Source: Flavobacterium sp. Root186 (lineage in GTDB: Bacteria; Bacteroidota; Bacteroidia; Flavobacteriales; Flavobacteriaceae). From it: a stretch of DNA of 64,000 nucleotides. The stretch lies in contig NZ_LMHW01000010.1 in NCBI RefSeq assembly GCF_001428525.1, positions 341 to 64,340 on the forward strand, in the 5' to 3' direction. Shown piece after piece: positions 7,268 through 16,117 of the stretch. The number at the start of each line of letters is the position of its first letter. The first letter of the stretch is position 1. The notes under the pieces are model-generated. The model had not been told where the DNA came from, searched no databases, and saw nothing but the letters and a program-made list of their open reading frames with translations. The position numbers and the translations under genes were made by a program.

Positions 7268-8008
7268 ATGAAATCAGTATTAATAACAGGAGCAAACAGA
7301 AGCATAGGATTAGAAATAACAAAACAACTTTCAAAGCAAGGATTGTTTGTTTATTTAGGAAGCCGTGATCTTGAAAAAGGAAACGAAGTTGTAAAACAAT
7401 TAAACAAAGATGGTTTTCAAAACATCAAAGCCATTCAGATTGATGTTACCAATCCAGAATCCATTTTAGCAGCAAAGAATATTGTAGAAAGCGAGCAGGG
7501 AAAATTAGATATCCTGATTAACAATGCGGGAATAAGCGGCGGTCAGTTTCCTCAAACCGCTTCGGATACCAGCGTCAAAGACATTAAAGATGTATTTGAA
7601 ACAAATTTTTTTGGTGTTATAAGTGTTACTCAGGTTTTTTTGGAATTACTTAAAAAATCAAACAGCCCGAGAATCAGTAATATTACTTCGGGACTTGGTT
7701 CTTTGACTTTGCATAGTGACCCATCATGGAAATACTACGATTTTAAATCGGCAGCTTATGGAACTTCAAAAGCAGCATTAAACGCATATACCATTGTATT
7801 GGCTTATGAACTAAAAGATTTCTCTTTTAAAATAAATGCAATCGATCCGGGTTATACCGCAACAGATTTCAATCATCATAATGGACCGGGAACTGTTGAA
7901 AGTGCAGCATCGTTTATTATCAAACATACCGTAACAGATGAAAACGGGCCAACTGGACAATTCTTTAGTAATGATATTGAAGATGAAACAGGAGTAAGTC
8001 CTTGGTAA
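7268..8008 (+). CDS. short-chain dehydrogenase/reductase
   Basis: A 246-residue classical SDR of the carbonyl-reductase-like group. The cofactor loop reads TGANRSIG, with Ser where Gly is usual in TGxNRGIG. NNAG lies at ~88-91, the catalytic Ser in NITSG, and the catalytic pair in YGTSK. The C-terminal end GPTGQFFSNDIEDETGVSPW is typical of the carbonyl reductase/SDR21-like group. It is the likely target of the upstream Crp/Fnr regulator through the operator at 7195-7213. A terminator follows. Substrate unknown; reduction of a reactive carbonyl or quinone is a reasonable guess. Confidence 0.9.
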   Translation: MKSVLITGANRSIGLEITKQLSKQGLFVYLGSRDLEKGNEVVKQLNKDGFQNIKAIQIDVTNPESILAAKNIVESEQGKLDILINNAGISGGQFPQTASDTSVKDIKDVFETNFFGVISVTQVFLELLKKSNSPRISNITSGLGSLTLHSDPSWKYYDFKSAAYGTSKAALNAYTIVLAYELKDFSFKINAIDPGYTATDFNHHNGPGTVESAASFIIKHTVTDENGPTGQFFSNDIEDETGVSPW

Positions 8009-8029
8009 AATAGCTGTCTATTAACATAA

Positions 8030-8059
8030 AAAGACTCCAATATTTCTATTGGAGTCTTT
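8030..8059. terminator. bidirectional terminator
   Basis: A 13-bp perfect stem (8030-8042 with 8047-8059) and a 4-base loop, with A-runs on one side and a TTCGTTTTTT tail on the other. It separates the SDR (+) from the converging permease gene (-). Confidence 0.85.
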
Positions 8060-8106
8060 CGTTTTTTAATTTGAAATAATAATGTCAAAGTATTTTAAAA
8101 AATTAT

Positions 8107-10518
8107 CTATTCGTATTTTAAGTATTTCAAAATATCAATTTTCGTTACCTGATACGCTTTTGCTAAAACAATGGCTAAAGTCAGAAGCATTAAAAATACA
8201 AACGCAGCTAAAAATGGAAGCAATGGAATATCAATTCTAAAAGCAAAATCTTCCAGCCATTTTCGCAGTAAGAGGTAAGCCGGAATTACTCCGATTAAGA
8301 AACCAATTATGCAGAAAACTACATATTGTTTCGACAATTCTTTTAATAAAACATCTGTTTCTGCACCTAAAGTTTTTCTGATTGCAATTTCTCTCAAACG
8401 CCTTTCCATCGAATAAGAAGCCAAAGCAAATAATCCGAAAACAGCAATTAGAATTACAATTCCATTTAAAAGTGAAAATAAGTTACTTTGGTTTTCATAC
8501 TTTTTATACGTTCGGGCAAAGTTTGTGTCGACAAAATTATATTCGAACGGATATTCGGTATCCACTTTTGTTCTCCAAAATTTATCCAGAGCGGCGATAG
8601 TTTTAGACATTTCCTGTGGTGCAATCTTAACAGAAATAGTTTTGATTTCTTCCTGCGAAGAATTGCTTGTATTGATATGGAAGAAAATCATTGGGGCAAT
8701 TTTATGTTCCAGACCGAAGTAATTAAAATCCTTTACAATCCCAACTACTTTAAATTTTTGGTTATCCCAGGTTATTTCTTTATTTAAAGGATCATTTTCT
8801 TGCAGTGTTTTAGCGGCCGTTTCATTTAGCAAAACATTCGAAATACTGTCAGATGCCAATTTATCACTTAAATTTCTTCCTTTAACTATCTTTATTCCCA
8901 GAATTTCCAAAAGCCCAAAATCAATTCCCATTTGCTGAGTTATAACTTCTTTATTTGTTTTATAATGCATGCCCGACCATGAATTATTGCCGCTTCCAAT
9001 AGAAAATGATCCGGTAGAAACCGCTTCAATACCGTTTATTTTTAAAAGCTCTTGTCTTATAGTTTTATATCTTTCAAATTGTTCTTTTCCTTTTTTTGGC
9101 TTAAAAGAAATATCCACAACCTGCGCGCCTTTAAAACCCAAATCCTTTTCGGCCATATAACTTACCTGTTTGTAAACGATAAAAGAACCAATAATAAAAA
9201 AGGCTGCTATTGCAAATTGAAGGATCAACATACCATTGCGAAGCCAGACACCATTTTTACTTCTCGAAAAATTTCCTTTTAAAACTTTCAATACTTCAAA
9301 GTTTGAGATATATACTGCAGGAAGAACTCCGGAAACAAATACAACAAGAAAGAATATTAAAATTAACTGCAGGTAAAATTGAGCTCCAATAAGAACCAGA
9401 TTTTTATTTAAAAAAGAGTTGTAAAAAGGCAGCGAAAGCTCTACAATTACTAGTGCAAGTAAAAGTGAAAAAAGTGTAATTAATATTGTTTCAAATACAA
9501 ATTGGGCAATAATTTGAAATTTTGTGGCTCCCACAATCTTTCGAACACCAACTTCTTTTGCGCGTTTGACTGCGTTTGCCGTCGCCAGATTAATATAATT
9601 TACAATCGACAACAATAAAATAAGTATTGATAAACCCATTAATATTCGTAAAAACTGAAGATTTCCAGTCCCTTCCGGAAAAGGATAATTTCCCCAATAA
9701 AGTCTCGATCCGTTCAAAGGAAGCAATTGCGCCTTTACAGGATCACCATACATTTTTATAAAAGCATCAAGCGACAAACCTTCTTCCTGAGCCTGTTTTT
9801 TATAGTTTTGCTCAATAAAAATTTCATCTAATTTTTTGACAACAGCAGTCGTATCACTTTGTTTTTTTAGTTTTAGTATTAAACCATAACTGAAACCCCA
9901 GTTTTCTCTGTTTTTTTCTAAATCATCCTCAACTATAGTGGTAACGGCTGCAGGCATAACGGCCGATTTTCCAGATAACCGATAAATTCCGCGAACAACA
10001 AAAAAACGGTCTGCATACTTAACTTGTTTTCCCATTGGGTCTTCATCTTTAAACAAACGAGCTGCGGTTTCTTCAGATAAAACAATACTATTGCGATCGT
10101 GAATGGCCGTTTTTCTATTGCCGCGAATAAATTCAAAAGGGAAAAAAGAAAAGAAACTGCTTTGCGCAGAAAAAATCTTATCTACTAATTCTAATTTGCC
10201 ATTATAGGCTATAATTTCCTTAGTATAATATGTTCTGAAATAGCAATAATTTTCTAAATAAGAAGTAGAAGATTTTAAAGCCGGAGCAGTTACAGGCGAA
10301 TTTGTAGCCCAGACACTTCCGCCTCCAATATCATTTAGAACGATATACGTTTTATCTTTTTCGGGATTCCATTTATCATATGAATACTCCTCGTTCCAAT
10401 ACAAAATCGCAAAAATTAAACCTGCAATTCCAATACTTAATCCTAAAACATTCAAAACCGTAAACAGTTTATTGTTTTTTATATGATACGTAAAAACATT
10501 AATCCAATTTTTCAGCAT
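8107..10518 (-). CDS. MacB-like ABC transporter permease (FtsX family)
   Basis: An 803-residue permease with two FtsX-type halves. The first transmembrane helix lies at ~20-40 and is followed by a MacB-like periplasmic domain to ~280. Three helices follow (~290-310, ~340-365, ~380-405), ahead of a second TM-periplasmic-TM module (~430-450, then ~680-800). The last loop SMERRLREIAIRKTLGAE and the internal AKEVGVRKIVGAT are the conserved FtsX coupling motifs. Such proteins do not translocate within the membrane but transmit ATPase motion to export or signalling partners. The ATPase gene is 4 bp upstream. The divergent NtrC-type pair at 11519-14204 may control it. Confidence 0.9.
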   Translation of the reverse strand: MLKNWINVFTYHIKNNKLFTVLNVLGLSIGIAGLIFAILYWNEEYSYDKWNPEKDKTYIVLNDIGGGSVWATNSPVTAPALKSSTSYLENYCYFRTYYTKEIIAYNGKLELVDKIFSAQSSFFSFFPFEFIRGNRKTAIHDRNSIVLSEETAARLFKDEDPMGKQVKYADRFFVVRGIYRLSGKSAVMPAAVTTIVEDDLEKNRENWGFSYGLILKLKKQSDTTAVVKKLDEIFIEQNYKKQAQEEGLSLDAFIKMYGDPVKAQLLPLNGSRLYWGNYPFPEGTGNLQFLRILMGLSILILLLSIVNYINLATANAVKRAKEVGVRKIVGATKFQIIAQFVFETILITLFSLLLALVIVELSLPFYNSFLNKNLVLIGAQFYLQLILIFFLVVFVSGVLPAVYISNFEVLKVLKGNFSRSKNGVWLRNGMLILQFAIAAFFIIGSFIVYKQVSYMAEKDLGFKGAQVVDISFKPKKGKEQFERYKTIRQELLKINGIEAVSTGSFSIGSGNNSWSGMHYKTNKEVITQQMGIDFGLLEILGIKIVKGRNLSDKLASDSISNVLLNETAAKTLQENDPLNKEITWDNQKFKVVGIVKDFNYFGLEHKIAPMIFFHINTSNSSQEEIKTISVKIAPQEMSKTIAALDKFWRTKVDTEYPFEYNFVDTNFARTYKKYENQSNLFSLLNGIVILIAVFGLFALASYSMERRLREIAIRKTLGAETDVLLKELSKQYVVFCIIGFLIGVIPAYLLLRKWLEDFAFRIDIPLLPFLAAFVFLMLLTLAIVLAKAYQVTKIDILKYLKYE

Positions 10519-10522
10519 GACC

Positions 10523-11233
10523 TTAGTTTCTAGAAGTTACTAATACATCTACATTTCTCTGATTTAATTTCTCTGAAAGAATAACTCCATCTTTCATTAA
10601 GATTATTTTCTGCGAAAAAGAAGCATCATAATCAGAATGCGTAACCATCAAAATTGTGGAACCGCTGGCATGAAGATCTGTCAATAATTCCATTACTTCA
10701 TTACCATTTTTACTATCCAGATTTCCTGTAGGCTCATCGGCAAGAATAATTTTCGGGTCATTTATTAAAGCTCTTGCAACGGCTACACGCTGCTGCTGAC
10801 CTCCTGAAAGCTGTTGCGGATAATGTTTTAAACGATGTGAAATACCTAAAATACCTGCAATATGCTCTATTTTTTTCTTCCTTTCAGATGATGAAACATT
10901 ATTATAAATCAAGGGCAGTTCGATATTATCATAAACCGATAATTCATCAATTAAATTAAAATTCTGAAAAATGAACCCAATGTTTTCTTTTCTGGCTTTC
11001 GATTTTAATTTCTCTTTCTGGCCAATCATTTCCTGTCCCAGCAATTCATAACTTCCGCCAGAAGCGCTGTCTAATAATCCGATGATATTTAATAAAGTTG
11101 ATTTTCCACTGCCGGATGGCCCCATAATGGAGACAAAATCGCCTTCGTTTATGGTTAATGAAATTTCACTTAAAGCATTTGTTTCTACTTCTTCGGTTCT
11201 AAAAATTTTAGAAAGTTTTTTGATCGTAATCAT
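10523..11233 (-). CDS. ABC transporter ATP-binding protein (MacB/LolD type)
   Basis: A 236-residue ATPase. Walker A is GPSGSGKS, the signature is LSGGQQQRVAVARAL and Walker B is IILADEPTGNLD, followed by the D-loop and the His switch in MVTHS. This is the MacB/LolD subgroup that partners FtsX permeases. The ORF is open 69 bp further upstream, but the ATG at 11233 (MITIKKLSKIF) fits the family start, so that start is used. It is co-transcribed with the permease 4 bp downstream. The substrate is unknown; peptide, lipoprotein or envelope-stress export is typical. Confidence 0.9.
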   Translation of the reverse strand: MITIKKLSKIFRTEEVETNALSEISLTINEGDFVSIMGPSGSGKSTLLNIIGLLDSASGGSYELLGQEMIGQKEKLKSKARKENIGFIFQNFNLIDELSVYDNIELPLIYNNVSSSERKKKIEHIAGILGISHRLKHYPQQLSGGQQQRVAVARALINDPKIILADEPTGNLDSKNGNEVMELLTDLHASGSTILMVTHSDYDASFSQKIILMKDGVILSEKLNQRNVDVLVTSRN

Positions 11234-11477
11234 AATTGATTTTTTAATGTTTGATTGATATTCGTTTTCTGATTTTTTTGACTTCTGAAGTAAAAGAAAC
11301 ACACCCGAAAATTAAGATAATTAACAATGCGGTTTATGGATATTTATTTTGCTATTTTTACTTCAAGAAGACGTTAATAATTAATGATTTACAAGTCTAA
11401 ATGTGATTTTCGTGCCAAAAATTTAAACCTTGTAACTGCCTTATTTTTAAAATTTTATTTTCCGAAAAAAATCTATA

Positions 11478-11504
11478 GTGTCCACAATTGGACACCTTTT
11501 GTCC
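11478..11504. promoter_or_regulatory. dyad just before the NtrC-type regulator
   Basis: A perfect 6-bp dyad GTGTCC-N6-GGACAC (11478-11495) is followed by a further TGTCC half-site (11500-11504), ending 14 bp before the chosen ATG at 11519. It is a plausible autoregulatory site of the response regulator (inference). Confidence 0.45.
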
Positions 11505-11518
11505 AAAACCGAACAAAA

Positions 11519-12868
11519 ATGAAAAAGACAAACGCATCAATATTAATCATCGACGATCAGGAAGACATACTTTTTGCATCAAAAGTATACCTGAAAAAGT
11601 ATTTTGAGAACATTCACACACTCAATAATCCGAAAAAAATAGTCGAATTATTGTCAAAAAATGCCATCGATGTCGTTTTGCTCGATATGAATTACAGAAT
11701 AGGTTTTGAAGATGGGAGAGAAGGTTTGTACCTGCTAAAAGAAATAAAAACGCTTTCGCCGAAAACCGTTGTAATATTAATGACCGCTTTTGGAAAAGTA
11801 GAAACTGCGGTTGAAGGATTAAAATCGGGTGCTTTTGATTATATCTTAAAACCCTGGGAAAACAAAAAACTTTTGGAATCTGTAAAACAAGCCGTTGACA
11901 AATCCCGAAAAGAACAAAAAAAGAATAAAGAGATTGAAACCGATAATGACTTTTTTGCCGGTACTTCTGAAATAATAAAAAAAGCATATTCGCTCGCCGA
12001 TAAAGTAGCTAAAACCGATGCCAATGTTTTGATTCTTGGAGAAAACGGAACTGGAAAATTTGTTCTGGCGCATCATATTTACAGCCAGTCCGAGAGAAAA
12101 AACAGCCCATTCGTAGCCGTAGATTTAGGTTCATTGAATTCGAATATTTTCGAAAGTGAATTATTCGGTTATGCAAAAGGGGCTTTTACCGATGCAAAAA
12201 CAGATACGCCCGGACGTTTTGAAATGGCGCAAAACGGAACTGTTTTTTTGGATGAAATAGGAAATGTTCCGCTGCATTTGCAATCTAAATTATTACAGGT
12301 TATTCAAACCAAAACCGTAACCCGATTGGGCGAAACCAAACCAAGACCTTTGAATGTTAGAATTATTACGGCAACCAATTTAAATTTGAAGTTAGAAGTT
12401 GCTGATAAAAATTTCAGGGAAGATTTGTATTACCGAATCAATACAATGGAAATTTTACTTCCGCCGCTGCGGGAACGAAACGAAGATAAAATTCCGCTGG
12501 CAGAATATCTTCTGGATAAAATGATTGAAAAATACGGAAGAAGTGAAATTACTTTTGATAAAAAGGTTTTGGAACAAATTGAAAAACACGCCTGGAATGG
12601 AAACATTCGAGAAATGGAAAATAAAATTGAACGGGCTGTTATTCTTTGTGAAAACAACACAATCACGGTTTCAGATTTAGATTTAGAAACCATAACAGCT
12701 TATGATGAAAACCCAGATGATATTCAGCTTTCTTCTGTAGAAAAAGCGACGATTGAAAAAGCACTTCTTAAGCATAGTAATAATATCAGTAAAACTGCCG
12801 ATGAACTGGGATTGTCAAGAGGTTCTTTGTACAGACGTTTAGAGAAATATAATATCAATATTAATTAG
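11519..12868 (+). CDS. sigma-54-dependent NtrC-type response regulator
   Basis: A 449-residue regulator from the ATG at 11519 (MKKTNAS); the frame is open 45 codons further up, but that extension is not receiver-like. The receiver is at ~1-120, with phospho-acceptor Asp in VVLLDMNY and the Lys in ILKPWEN. The AAA+ domain spans ~145-375: Walker A GENGTGK, Walker B GTVFLDEIG and the arginine-finger region FREDLYYRIN. The sigma-54 contact loop reads GAFTDA, not GAFTGA. A Fis-type HTH (LGLSRGSLYRRLEKY) ends the protein. The histidine kinase starts 1 bp later. Promoters of the divergent ABC genes are probable targets. Confidence 0.92.
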   Translation: MKKTNASILIIDDQEDILFASKVYLKKYFENIHTLNNPKKIVELLSKNAIDVVLLDMNYRIGFEDGREGLYLLKEIKTLSPKTVVILMTAFGKVETAVEGLKSGAFDYILKPWENKKLLESVKQAVDKSRKEQKKNKEIETDNDFFAGTSEIIKKAYSLADKVAKTDANVLILGENGTGKFVLAHHIYSQSERKNSPFVAVDLGSLNSNIFESELFGYAKGAFTDAKTDTPGRFEMAQNGTVFLDEIGNVPLHLQSKLLQVIQTKTVTRLGETKPRPLNVRIITATNLNLKLEVADKNFREDLYYRINTMEILLPPLRERNEDKIPLAEYLLDKMIEKYGRSEITFDKKVLEQIEKHAWNGNIREMENKIERAVILCENNTITVSDLDLETITAYDENPDDIQLSSVEKATIEKALLKHSNNISKTADELGLSRGSLYRRLEKYNININ

Positions 12869-12869
12869 T

Positions 12870-14204
12870 ATGTTTAAAACACTGCAAACTTATAAACTGC
12901 TTTTTTTTCGATTAATCGCTATTGTTTTGGGAATCGAAATTTCAATTTATTTCCTTAAAATCAATTTGCTTTTTACAGGGATATTTGGCTTTTTTATTGT
13001 TTTTCTGCTCATTCGGGAAATGTATTTTTATGTTCGCAATTTTGTTTTGCTTTACGATAAAACGATTTCTTCGATACTGCAGAATGATTTTTCATCAGAT
13101 TTTACCAAACATAAAGCCAATAGAAATTATGGCGACTTGTTTCAATTGTACGATACGCTGAAAAGTAGACAAAACGAGCAGATTTCAAAAGATATTATTT
13201 ACCGCTCTATTTTAAATAATATCGAAACCGGAATTATCATTTTAGAAAAACAGGAAAAGGATTGGGATATATTTTTAATGAACGATTATTTCTCGTCTCA
13301 TTTTAATGTTCCTAAAGTTTCAAAGTGGAAATATCTTAAAAATCAATTACCATCACTTTGTGAAATTATTGAAGAAGATGATTTTCATGAAATAAAAACG
13401 TCTGTTGAAATTAGTATAAACGAACAAACCGCACAAACATTTGTTTTGCAGGCCTCCAGAACAGAGATTTTTGAACAGGAGTATTGTATCGTTTTACTTG
13501 ATTCTATCCAAAATGTAGTAGAGAAAAAAGAAAAAGATGCGTGGGTTAATTTGATGAAAGTGATTTCGCATGAACTTTTAAATTCGATAACGCCAATTCG
13601 TTCCATTTGTCAAAACCTACAGGATTTGGTAGAACAGGATTCGCTGTCGGCAGAAGATTTAGAAGACATCAAAAACAGCGTCGAAACCATGTTAAGGCGA
13701 AGCGATCATTTGCAGAAATTTGTTGAAGGTTATCGAAAATTAGCCATGCTTCCATCTCCAAAAAAACAAAAAATAGAGCTCCAGCTTTTGATTGCAAATT
13801 GTCTGCAAATCATGAATCCGTTATTTAAAAAAGACGAAATTGAAGTCGTAAACTCAATTTCCCTAAAACGCCCAATTAATGTCGACCCGCAGCAAACGGA
13901 ACAGGTTGTCATTAATCTTTTAACGAATTCTGTTCATGCATTAAAAAATGCAACTCAAAAACAAATTCTAATTTCGGCTGAAGCCAAAGAAAACAGAACT
14001 TACATTAAGATCACCGACACCGGAAACGGAATCGAAAAAGAGATAGAAAATAAAGTTTTCCTGCCTTTCTTCACCACGAGAAACGAAGGCGCCGGAATTG
14101 GTTTAACGCTTTCTAAAAATATTATTGAAGCGCATGGAGGTTATGTTTCGTTTAAAACTGAGAATGGGAAAACTGTTTTTGAGATTTGTTTGGTGGAGGG
14201 GTGA
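12870..14204 (+). CDS. sensor histidine kinase
   Basis: A 444-residue membrane kinase. Two hydrophobic segments at ~10-28 and ~32-50 form a short hairpin, so sensing is likely within the membrane. A PAS-like region (~105-215) is followed by the phosphorylation helix with VISHELLNSITPI (His ~231). The ATPase domain shows an N box with NLLTNSVHALKNA, a G1 box with DTGNGIEKE and a G2 box with GAGIGLTLSKNIIEAHGG. It is the NtrB-like partner of the regulator 1 bp upstream. The compact membrane hairpin and neighbouring ABC exporter resemble the intramembrane-sensing kinase plus exporter layout. Confidence 0.92.
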   Translation: MFKTLQTYKLLFFRLIAIVLGIEISIYFLKINLLFTGIFGFFIVFLLIREMYFYVRNFVLLYDKTISSILQNDFSSDFTKHKANRNYGDLFQLYDTLKSRQNEQISKDIIYRSILNNIETGIIILEKQEKDWDIFLMNDYFSSHFNVPKVSKWKYLKNQLPSLCEIIEEDDFHEIKTSVEISINEQTAQTFVLQASRTEIFEQEYCIVLLDSIQNVVEKKEKDAWVNLMKVISHELLNSITPIRSICQNLQDLVEQDSLSAEDLEDIKNSVETMLRRSDHLQKFVEGYRKLAMLPSPKKQKIELQLLIANCLQIMNPLFKKDEIEVVNSISLKRPINVDPQQTEQVVINLLTNSVHALKNATQKQILISAEAKENRTYIKITDTGNGIEKEIENKVFLPFFTTRNEGAGIGLTLSKNIIEAHGGYVSFKTENGKTVFEICLVEG

Positions 14205-14272
14205 GGTTATTTAGATATTTCTAATATATTAGTTCCAATTAAAGTTTTGCAGAAAGTTTAAAATAAAAAAGA

Positions 14273-14671
14273 ATGAGATATATAATTATAATTACCTTGA
14301 TTTTTTCTAGTTGTTCATCATTAGAATGTGATAAATTTAAAACGGGAAAATTTGAGTATCAAAGCAAATATGTTGGTAAAATTCTAATAGAAAGAGATAA
14401 TCATTATCAAACAGAAACAGTTGTGGATTCTGGAATGGTAGCACGATACAGAATAACATGGTTGAATAATTGCGCTTTTATAATGTTTGATCGTAAACTT
14501 TTAAAAGGAAAAGAAGTTATAAATGATTCAAAATTCGTTGAAGAAATGAACAAGGATACTATTTACAATGAAATTATTGAAATTAACGGAAATGAATATA
14601 AGACAAAATTTAAGTTTTATAGTTCTCCTGAATGGTTTGAAGGTGATATAACTAGAAAAATAGGGGAATAA
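14273..14671 (+). CDS. hypothetical lipoprotein
   Basis: A 132-residue protein with a hydrophobic leader IIIITLIFSSCSS and a Cys that fits a lipobox, so it is probably lipid-anchored. The mature part is beta-rich, with a QSKYVGKILIERDNHYQTE strand pair and MFDRKLLKGKE. I do not recognise the family. It follows the kinase by 68 bp and may be transcribed with it. The repeat element at 14714 follows. Confidence 0.6.
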   Translation: MRYIIIITLIFSSCSSLECDKFKTGKFEYQSKYVGKILIERDNHYQTETVVDSGMVARYRITWLNNCAFIMFDRKLLKGKEVINDSKFVEEMNKDTIYNEIIEINGNEYKTKFKFYSSPEWFEGDITRKIGE

Positions 14672-14713
14672 ATTAGTTCATGCGATGATAATTTTAAAAA
14701 ACGGATTATTACT

Positions 14714-14910
14714 AGTTTAGTTCCTACGGGACAAAAATTTCGCAATGATTATTTTTTTCTACCGACATTTAACTCCTAACGGAGTATTTCGTAGAAATTA
14801 AATATCGGTAGAAAAAGAAGATCCAATAAACGAATAATACTCCGTTAGGAGTTAAATGTCGGTAGAAAAGAGCAAGAACCCAATAAATGAATATCCCGTA
14901 GGGATTATAT
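14714..14910. repeat. dispersed palindromic repeat, family A, copy 1
   Basis: An intergenic element without a coding frame. It contains a 30-bp perfect inverted repeat: 14759-14788, beginning CTACCGACATTTAACTCC, and 14836-14865, ending GAGTTAAATGTCGGTAG. The flanks are TTCCTACGGGACAAA and ATCCCGTAGGGAT. A second copy lies at 15491-15629 in the same orientation, on the other side of the gene at 14925. Confidence 0.85.
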
Positions 14911-14924
14911 ATAAAACCAACCAA

Positions 14925-15467
14925 ATGATAAAAAATATACTCGTTCTTATTTTTAGTTTTTGCTTAACTGCCTGCTTTTCACAAAATGATATAAAAGAAA
15001 ATAGTGATGAATTTATTAATTCACAAATTGAATCTAAAATACCTGATTTAAAATCCTTAGTTGAATCAAATGTAATGAATCCATTTACAAAGAAATTGTA
15101 TTCAGATTTTGCAATTGACACTTTTAGAATTGGATATTATTTTAGAAATAAGAACAGGAAAGTTCCTGTAAATTATAAACAACAAGTTGATTTAGTTAAA
15201 CATGTGACAAGCAGGTATGAAAAAATAATTAATAAATACTATCAATTATTAAAGACGAAGTCAACAGAAACTCAGAAAAAAGCTCTGATAAAATCTCAGA
15301 ACGCCTGGGAAATTTTTAAGAAAGAAGAATCTCTATGGATTTTAACCCGTTTAAGAGATGATTGGTTTGATTACAACTACTATTTAGATTATTGTAATAT
15401 CATGAAACAAAGAATGATAATCTTGTTTGATTGTTACATTGATTTTGAAGAACATGGGAATTATTGA
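14925..15467 (+). CDS. LprI/DUF1311-like secreted protein
   Basis: A 180-residue protein starting at the ATG at 14925 (MIKNILVLIFSF); the frame stays open upstream into the repeat, but the signal peptide fixes this start. The leader ends in LTACFSQ, a likely lipobox. The C-terminal half shows the DUF1311 layout: a helix with KALIKSQNAWEIFKKEE, then RDDWFDYNYYLDYCNIMKQRMIIL with two Cys. Proteins of this type are envelope or lysozyme-inhibitor-like; function here is unproven. It is flanked on both sides by copies of the same repeat, which suggests a recently shuffled region. Confidence 0.6.
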   Translation: MIKNILVLIFSFCLTACFSQNDIKENSDEFINSQIESKIPDLKSLVESNVMNPFTKKLYSDFAIDTFRIGYYFRNKNRKVPVNYKQQVDLVKHVTSRYEKIINKYYQLLKTKSTETQKKALIKSQNAWEIFKKEESLWILTRLRDDWFDYNYYLDYCNIMKQRMIILFDCYIDFEEHGNY

Positions 15468-15490
15468 AATACATGTGTACTATATTTGTC

Positions 15491-15629
15491 TAGTCCCTAC
15501 TGGACAAATATTTCGCATTGATTGTTGTTTTCTACCGACATTTAACTCCTAACGGAGTATTTCGTAGAAATTAAATATCGGTAGGAAAGAATAAGACCCC
15601 AATAAAGAATATCCCGTAGGGATTATACT
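15491..15629. repeat. dispersed palindromic repeat, family A, copy 2
   Basis: The 53-base core at 15532-15584 is identical to 14759-14811, except that the copy here lacks the second inverted arm found at 14836-14865. The flanks again carry GTCCCTACTGGACAAA and ATCCCGTAGGGAT. It is in the same orientation as copy 1. Confidence 0.85.
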
Positions 15630-15654
15630 CATATCTAATAAAAAACCTCAAAGG

Positions 15655-16008
15655 TTATTCCTCAATAATTTTTTTTCGATGTTCAATCCCCCAATCAGTC
15701 AAATTATTAATAATTGTCTGCAGTGTTTTTCCATGATCTGTAAGTACATAATGAACACTTACGGGCTGCGTGTCTAGAACCAATCTTTTAATTAGTTTAT
15801 TTATTTCCAATTCTTTTAATTCCTTACTCAGCATTTTGTTTGAAATGCCAACAACATCATTCAGGATATCCGAAAACCTTCTTTCGTTATAATAACAAAT
15901 AGAAGAAATAATAGATATTTTCCATTTTCCGCTCAATACATCCATTGAATCCTGCACTGCCATCATCTCCTTTTTGTGCTTCTCTTTCTCGCGTAAATTA
16001 CATTCCAT
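15655..16008 (-). CDS. HxlR family transcriptional regulator
   Basis: A 117-residue winged-helix regulator of the HxlR type: MDVLSGKWKISII at ~23-35, RRFSDILNDVVGISNKMLSKELKELE as the recognition region and VHYVLTDHGKTL in the wing. A single N-terminal Cys (position 3) could be the redox or electrophile sensor typical of the family. It is divergent from the SDR pair at 16118. Six GTTAC units lie between them, so it probably represses that operon and itself. Confidence 0.88.
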   Translation of the reverse strand: MECNLREKEKHKKEMMAVQDSMDVLSGKWKISIISSICYYNERRFSDILNDVVGISNKMLSKELKELEINKLIKRLVLDTQPVSVHYVLTDHGKTLQTIINNLTDWGIEHRKKIIEE

Positions 16009-16010
16009 AA

Positions 16011-16060
16011 GGTTACTTTGTTACTTCAAGGTTACTGTTACTTTTGGTTACAAAGTTACT
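16011..16060. promoter_or_regulatory. array of six GTTAC units, candidate HxlR operator
   Basis: GTTAC occurs at 16012, 16020, 16031, 16037, 16047 and 16055, all on the same strand, with start-to-start steps of 8, 11, 6, 10 and 8. Three of the six are preceded by G. The array lies in the divergent gap between the HxlR gene and the SDR genes. Confidence 0.65.
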
Positions 16061-16117
16061 AAAATAAATTAAACTAGCATAAATTTGCATCAGTAAACAT
16101 AATTTAAAATTATAAAA

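Noticed and set aside
11358..11375. A sigma-54-like -24/-12 box (TGG ... TTGC) upstream of the NtrC-type gene
   Set aside because: The spacing between GG and GC is 11, not 10, and the flanks do not fit.
14852..15121. A minus-strand 89-residue frame against the LprI-like gene
   Set aside because: It is a shadow of a gene with a clear signal peptide on the other strand.
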